NCBI GenBank assembly: GCA_907163375.1
Contig: CAJQUW010014798.1
Location: 124,001-188,000, forward strand
Direction of reading: 5' to 3'
Origin: Prostheceraeus crozeri
Taxonomy: Eukaryota > Platyhelminthes > Polycladida > Euryleptidae
Length of the DNA stretch: 64,000 nt
Shown here: in pieces, positions 58,250 through 64,000 of the stretch
Position numbering within the stretch: the first letter of the stretch is position 1
How the letters are laid out: every line of letters starts with the position of its first letter
Translations under genes and position numbers: made by a program
The notes under the pieces: model-generated
The model's input: the letters and a program-made list of their open reading frames with translations, nothing else
The model's database searches: none
Told to the model about the DNA's origin: nothing

Positions 58250-58401
58250 ACAGTTTACCGAAAAAGGATGCTGTGTATGCCGTCACAGAGTTCAAACAAG
58301 GGCTTCTGGCGGCGGGATGTGATAAAATCTTCAGTGACTCAGATTTCAGATTATACCGTTCAGAGGCTTCGACTGCAATAAAAGCTTCAGTCATAGTCTG
58401 A
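58250..58401 (+). CDS. Possible terminal exon of an unrecognised gene
   Basis: The acceptor AATCTTGCAG is followed by a frame reading SLPKKDAVYAVTEFKQGLLA, AGCDKIFSDSDFRLYRSEAS and TAIKASVIV before TGA at 58399-58401. Codon use looks coding and AATAAA overlaps the end (about 58376). No domain recognised and no upstream exon identified, so this is only a candidate. Confidence 0.3.
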
Positions 58402-59021
58402 ACTTACGATGTATCACCATGCATGGAATTGGTCAAGTTTGTGGAACGTGATCGGCACTGAGCCTAATACGAGTAGATAGGGCCTACCGCTAATAGAATT
58501 TGGGCGCAAGTTTTGTGGCTGAGTTTTCAGGTCAGGTTAATTAAGGCAGAAAGAGAGAAATGAATACAGATGAAAGAAAATATCTGCCACTATTTAACCG
58601 TTTGTTGGTGCTTCAAAAATACATGGCTTACGGGTGCTTGGGGTCTTTTAAGGACCGCACCATTGTTCATTCGTACTCAGTAGTGAGAATGTTAAGAAAT
58701 CCTCTGATACTTAATTATTTTAAGATAACATGTAAATAGATGAGTTTTGGGAAATATGCGGGTTGATTTTGAATGATACGATAGTGACTGTGAACTTATA
58801 ATGTCATATTATCAACATGAAATTTCAGGGCTATTTCATGAAATTTCCTTTTAAGATAACATGTAAATAGATGAGTTTAGGTAAATATGCGGGTTGATTT
58901 TGAATGATACGATAGTGACTGTGAACTTATAATGTCATATTATCAACATGAAATTTCAGGGCTATTTCATGAAATTTCCTTTTTGACCACAAGGAAAACA
59001 AGAAAAACAAACTAGTGTTAT

Positions 59022-59449
59022 TACACTAGATGACATGCCATGCTCAATTACGCGTAATTCACGCGTAAACTACGCGTAATTACACATGACCCTAAAAATC
59101 AGAGGCTATGCGTGACATTGCTGCAACATCTGTCGGCAGTCAGACTTTGCGTCTCGTGTCAGAGGCTAAACCATGTGAAAATATTTCAATTTCATGCTCA
59201 GGGAAGACAGAACATGCTTAGCGGTTCATCAGTGGTTCAAGCGGCAACGCAGACAACTGTAGACGACGTGCAAACTATAAACGCTCGCCCGCGCGTATTC
59301 ATAAGCATTCCCTGTGTTTTAACAGCACCAGATCAAGTGATTTCTGACTCTTAGTGCAGCGTGTATGTACGCGCGTAGAGGAATAGAATGTCTTTAACCA
59401 CGGATGTTTGGGGTGTTCTGTAATAACGCGTGGCATGTCACCTAGTGTA
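59022..59449. repeat. Inverted repeat pair inside the piggyBac copy, possible nested MITE
   Basis: TACACTAGATGACATGCCA (59022) and its inverse at 59431-59449 match at 18 of 19 bases. The interior starts with ACGCGTAATT palindromes. No target duplication was found, so it may be a nested MITE or just part of the host element. Confidence 0.4.
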
Positions 59450-59489
59450 CTTTCATCAGTGCATCCTGGAACCTTACAAAACTACAGGG

Positions 59490-59959
59490 AAATGTGAAAT
59501 TGTCGAATACTACAACAAATACAGCTCTGGTGTGGATAATTTTGATAAACTCGCCAGAAACATTCGCAGTCAAAGAAAATGCAGAAGATGATGGCCCTAT
59601 GGCATATACTTTTGTGTAGCTGACGCGGCATGTATCATCTCATTCGGAGAGTCATTTTGCAAAAAGGAGTTGGGAAAAGAATTGTGTATGCCTCTTATTT
59701 TGAAGAGAATCACACAATCTCATCTTCGTGCTTCAGTGAAACCGGCAATGCAACTCATTTGCATTTTATTTTCTGATAACAAGTAACAGCAGAATGCTTT
59801 AGACAACAAACGAGGACGATGTTTTATATGCCCAAGGGCAAATGACACGAAAACGAAATTTGTCTGCAATGAATGCAAGAGATTTATTTGCAAACAGCAC
59901 AGAAAACTCGTTCAAGATATTCAATTCAATACGTGTTCCTCCATCCTGAAAATTTTGTG
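59490..59959 (+). pseudogene. piggyBac transposase C-terminal part
   Basis: The frame reads CEIVEYYNKYSSGVDNFDKL, ARNIRSQRKCRR, stop, WPYGIYFCVADAACIISFGE and, after a second in-frame stop, the Cys-rich tail KRGRCFICPRANDTKTKFVC and NECKRFICKQH. 'YNKxxxGVDxxD' with the third catalytic Asp, 'RRWP' and the C-terminal CX2C-type zinc domain are piggyBac hallmarks. Two in-frame stops (TGA, TAA) disable it. Confidence 0.8.
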
Positions 59960-60544
59960 AATTTCTATCTTACTCGCACAATGCTTTTGTGCATTCCATC
60001 CTGTCGTCGTAAGTCTTGGGAAATAATATAATGATGGAGAAATGGTCGTTAGACATTTTACTTTCTCAATACCTGTTTAAGATAATACAGAGTGAAAGAA
60101 CATGAGGGGTTATATTATATATGGTGTAGGCCTATTATTACAACTACAATTCGAATTAGGCCAACATTTTAAGGAAAATACAACATTCATAAACATATTG
60201 TAGATTGCCTATCGGGCAAATAACTAAACTGTTTACGCAAATCTCCAAATTGGTGATATGAAAGTGTCGTTCTAAAATATTGGAATGAGTATTAGAATGA
60301 TTTGATAGTCAAAATGTGTCTAAAAAGCGGAGGTCGCTAAAAGACCCCAAGCGTCTATAAATAAATATGTACCTGAATCTTCTAAAATATGCAAAGAGAA
60401 CTTGTCTCTTCTACTGCGCAAACAAAGAGTTGAATCCATAAAAGTCATGTGCCCAGAACTATCAAAGTTGTTTAATCACAAATCTACTTGCGTTTTACTT
60501 GTCTGGGGTCCCTAAAAGACCCCGCTCCACCAGCTAACCGTTAA

Positions 60545-62095
60545 GAATGCCTCCACGCTGTTCGCGCCGGTGGAACAGCAGAAGGCGGGGTATAGACACA
60601 GCGCACGCATCACACAGCTTTGAATCTGATCGCATTTTTCAAGAAATCAGAATCATGATGTTTCAAAACCTTCATAAAAAGGGTGATTGTCTTCTGTTGT
60701 CAATAAATCGTTGATAGTTTCGGTATGTTGTGAACATAGCTATGCGGGTATTAAGTTGATGTCCCGTGGCCGAATGCAGACCGGAGGCATTGGTTAGAAA
60801 TCCATACATGTGTTTCAACGCCCATCAGCAACCAATTCTGATTGAAGATTGAATGTCGTCCAAATTGGTGTAATTAAACGCAATACTCAGTGAAACACCA
60901 TGTCCGATAGATATTACATCTATCATACTCACATGGCAAACTGTCTCATTTCTAAAGCATGGAATCAAATTCTTAGGATTTACTAACATTTATACCTCAC
61001 AACAGCGTGATCTTAATAGCTACACTGAAGCTTAATCATTCTTCGACTTGAATTTTAGCGACGTGTGATTTCCCCAGACAGTTGCATAGACTCGTTTGAT
61101 GTACAAATTCTGGTACTTATCAGCAATAAAGAATATTTGCTTCATAAAATCAAAGCTGTAAATTATAATTGTTTTCCTAGGGGAATGTAAATCACTCGCA
61201 GACAAATTACAAGTAGGCCTATATTCCGGCCACGAGAACGAGTTTCTGCTTGGCCTGGGAACGGCCAATAATGAATACTTTCACTGAATAATGCAGGCAA
61301 TAACCTACTGCTGCCACGAATCTGCGCGTCTACCGAGTTCCATCTGTTTCCTTTTCTTGTCAAGCAATATCAGGCTAATGCAAATCCAGTGGGAATCAGA
61401 TTGAAGTGCCCCGTAAAAATTTCATTTTTCTATGTTTTCTCTGATTTATTGAGGATTTATGTTACTAAGAACAAAGTCTGAATTTTTAGCGTGGGATGCA
61501 TTCTTCTAATCATACAATTATGTATTTATAATGTATCTGTGTCGTTGAAACTAAGTACATTTAGATTTAACAAGCTTGTATTTATTATTATTAATAATAT
61601 TGAAAGAAGCGTGCCGATATTATTCTCGGCAAAAACAGCGTTCTGATCAATTCGCATGAAACTCAGCTAATACTCATACCTGCGTTCTCGCATGCAGCAT
61701 GTCGCAGATTAAAGACATGATGGCACTTACATATACTATATACATGATGGAAGATGGCCCAAAGACACTACAAGCCAAAAAGAAATGCTTAGAAAACAAG
61801 GAAAATTTCATTTACTGAAGCCTGGTCTGCTTTCCACTGGATTTTCTGTTATCCTTGCTTACGTCTGATAAATTCTTGAAATCTTAGTGCTAGGTAGACT
61901 CGCAAATTCGTAGTGGCCAGAAGGTCTACATCATTCTGTTAAAGTCGCATTGTCAGCCTTGCTCCCTGCAACAACTCGTTCTGGCGGCCGGGCCAATTCC
62001 ACTCCATTCCTTTGTTAGAAGGAGGTTCTTCATCATTCCCAAGAAAGGTGAGTCTTTAGGGATCTATGGAAGACCATGCGTTTTATCACCGGATA
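60545..62095. other. No gene recognised
   Basis: AT-rich DNA. A coding-like stretch at about 61960-62047 ends in AAGAAAG|GTGAGT, a good splice donor, just before the Tc1-like element, but its frame is short and unrecognised. Confidence 0.35.
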
Positions 62096-62097
62096 TA

Positions 62098-63891
62098 TAG
62101 TATATTTCATATTATTGCTAACACTTGGTGATTTTTTACTAAATTACACTTCCTCATTTGATTAGTCAATTATTAAGATAATTTAGGTTTGATATGTCAT
62201 AACATCAAATAACAGGCATATCTAAGGCTTATCTATGGCAATTTTGCGGAGTAATAAGACAGAGAAACATTTTTTGATGAGGTTAGAGAAGGTCATGCCA
62301 TCTATTAAATTATGCGAAATCTGCACTTTTCAAACTGAATCGATCGGGAACCTATTCCCTGACTATGCTTGCTCCAGGTAGATATCTATGCCTTGCCTTG
62401 AAAATTCGCATGACAGAGTATTGCAGGATGAATCAGCTTATGTCCGATTTCTTGGGTCAGATTGATTGAAGTTGACTTTAAAGCTGACAATAAAAGATTT
62501 TATCAGTTTTGCATACGATGGTGCATGTGGTGCGTGGAAAAGATCTTGCTGCCGAGAAGGTAGCCGAAGTCAAAGCATTATGCAAGTATTCAACTTATTC
62601 CCAACGCCAAATTGCTAGAATAACTGGTGTGAGCAATTATTCCGTATCAAAGATATCCCGAGAAGACTCTTCAGCCATGAACCAGAATAAAAGAAAAGGA
62701 CGATGTGGGAGAAAAAGAAAACTGACCGCCACTAACGAACGCTTTCTACTGCGTCAACTGAATAAGAACAGGAAATCGACATGCTCTAAGTTGCAGACGG
62801 CTCTGCGTGACGTTGGTCCTGATGTTAGCAAAACTATCGTTTGGCGCACACTGAAGAGACGGAATTGCAAGTTGGTGAAACCCAGGAGAGTCCCGTTGCT
62901 GATGAGAAACATCCGTGCTAGAAGACTTGAGTTCGCTCGATCTCACTCACATTGTACTGCAGAAGACTGGAAAAAGGTAAGCAATCAATATCTTATTCTT
63001 GAAAATGTACAGATAGGTTCCATGTGTGCGATAAAGTGCCGTTCATTTAATGATTGAGTCAGTTCATCTAAACATTTAGGGCAATAGACAAAAATCGGCT
63101 GGAAATTATCGCAATTCTTATAATTTAATTTCTTCATTTCAGGTTGCATTCTCCGACGAGTCGATGTTTCAATGTGAACGATCTCATTCTCTACAAGTTT
63201 GGCATTCTCCAAACCATCCACGACCGGTTCAACAGCGTGTCAAACACCCAGAAAAGGTCATGGTATGGGGTATCATGTCCGCTCAGGGCGCAGGTCGGCT
63301 CCATGTTTGCGAGGCCATGATGAACAAGGAGAAGTACTTGCATGTTCTTCGATCACGGGTCGTTCCTCAAATGATGGAATGGCTCCCCAATGGAGATGGG
63401 ACATTTATGCATGATAGTGCTCCCTGTCACTCCGCCAAGATTTGCAAGGAATTCCTCCGTAAATCCAACATCCCCGTTCTGAGGTGGCCAGGGAATTCGC
63501 CCGATCTAAATCCCATCGAGACGCTATGGGGGATCATCAAGCGGAGACTTTCAGAGTTCGATATCTCAAGTAAGAAAGAATTAATACATCAGGTAATCAA
63601 ACTGTGGCATCGAGACTGCTCAATTCCAGAGACTTGTTCGAAGCTGATCGCATCTATGCCTGACCGGATCAAAGCTGTGATTCAGGCAAGAGGTGGACAC
63701 ACTAAGTTTTGAATCGTTCTGTCAAAATTTCTTATGAAATATACCTTCCGTGGATGAAATTATGCTTTTATTTATTATATCTAGAAGCAATGCATCATAA
63801 TTACTATTGACCATCATTGGCAACAAAAACCACTTAGAATGAAAAAATAATAGGAAAGTCAAAGGTGTTAGCAATAATATGAAATATACTG
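62098..63891 (+). mobile_element. Tc1-like transposon, structurally complete
   Basis: Inverted ends TAGTATATTTCATATTATTG (62098) and, inverted from the right, CAGTATATTTCATATTATTG (ending 63891) agree for about 30 bp apart from the first base. TA flanks both (62096-62097 and 63892-63893). The 1.79-kb interior encodes one transposase with a single intron and no disabling change that I can see. Length, TA target and single gene fit Tc1. Confidence 0.88.
62518..63712 (+). CDS. Tc1-like transposase, two exons, apparently intact
   Basis: Exon 1 is 62518-62976 (ATG start; donor AAAAAG|GTAAGC) and exon 2 is 63143-63712 (acceptor TTCATTTCAG, TGA). The 166-bp intron is phase 0; joined, they give 342 residues, the usual Tc1 length. 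Domains: first helix-turn-helix SQRQIARITGVSNYSVSKI, linker GRCGRKRKLT, second helix-turn-helix KLQTALRDVGPDVSKTIVWR T, then the DD34E core: FSDESMF across the splice junction, FMHDSAPCHSA and SPDLNPIETLWGIIKRRL, with exactly 34 residues between the second Asp and the Glu. It should bind the terminal repeats and cut and paste at TA. A spliced transposase limits activity to cells that remove the intron. Confidence 0.88.
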
Positions 63892-63893
63892 TA

Positions 63894-64000
63894 TCTGCTG
63901 GAATTAGGATTTACACCGGTATTTTAGGTTTGAAATCGTCGAAAATTTTTCATTATACTGTATCAAATAAACCTTTTAATGTCCCATTACTTTTAAATTA
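63894..64000. other. Window edge, nothing seen
   Basis: A short AT-rich end with no feature. Confidence 0.6.

Larger units (their letters stand above)
58598..60540 (+). mobile_element. piggyBac-type element, degraded
   Basis: TTAA stands immediately outside both ends (58594-58597 and 60541-60544), the piggyBac target. The terminal sequences CCGTTTGTTGGTG (left) and, inverted, CGGTTAGCTGGTG (right) are similar, and GGGGTCTTTTAAGGACC-like strings occur inside both ends (about 58640, 60340 and 60505). A 131-bp direct duplication lies at 58721-58982. A transposase remnant is at about 59490-59959. At 1.94 kb the N-terminal coding part is missing. Confidence 0.7.

Overview
The window looks like a metazoan nuclear genome, most likely an invertebrate; the species cannot be told from sequence alone. 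The evidence is AT-rich DNA, GT-AG introns both short (about 57-60 bp) and long (over 9 kb), one recognisable host gene split over many exons, and a dense load of animal-type transposons (hAT, P, Tc1/mariner, piggyBac, Penelope-like, a Mutator-like foldback, an LTR element and tRNA-derived SINEs). Nothing bacterial is visible: no operons, no rRNA, no CRISPR array.

Host genes. The only gene I can name is a Mediator tail subunit resembling MED15. At least six plus-strand exons run from 11178 to the stop at 24010. Their phases chain without conflict and encode the last ~523 residues; the N-terminal KIX part is not found. Its long introns hold a LINE fragment, an hAT element, an hAT-like MITE and a Penelope fragment. 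Three isolated exon-like pieces (30274-30466 minus, 37504-37751 plus, 58250-58401 plus) may belong to unrecognised genes.

Layout. 1-5 kb: minisatellites and one SINE. 5.06-6.88 kb: foldback element with 9-bp target duplications. 9.2-10.8 kb: SINE heads, a Penelope endonuclease fragment and a Tc1/mariner fragment. 11.2-24.0 kb: MED15-like gene. 25-32 kb: three hAT-type elements with 8-bp target duplications. 32.6-33.0 kb: a 360-bp pyrimidine tract. 33.5-34.9 kb: TA-flanked MITE. 36.4-37.0 kb: hAT fossil. 38.66-54.85 kb: an LTR retrotransposon fossil split by a 12-kb hAT, which itself contains a second hAT split by a P element, a deleted mariner and a 748-bp palindromic MITE. 58.6-60.5 kb: piggyBac remnant. 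62.1-63.9 kb: a Tc1-like element with an uninterrupted, one-intron transposase gene.

The most interesting structures are the ordered stack of insertions at 38.7-54.8 kb, an intronic minisatellite that grew out of the MED15 splice donor, the foldback element built from hairpin modules, the near-perfect palindrome, and the structurally complete Tc1-like and near-complete P elements. All family calls come from motifs read by eye; no database search was run.
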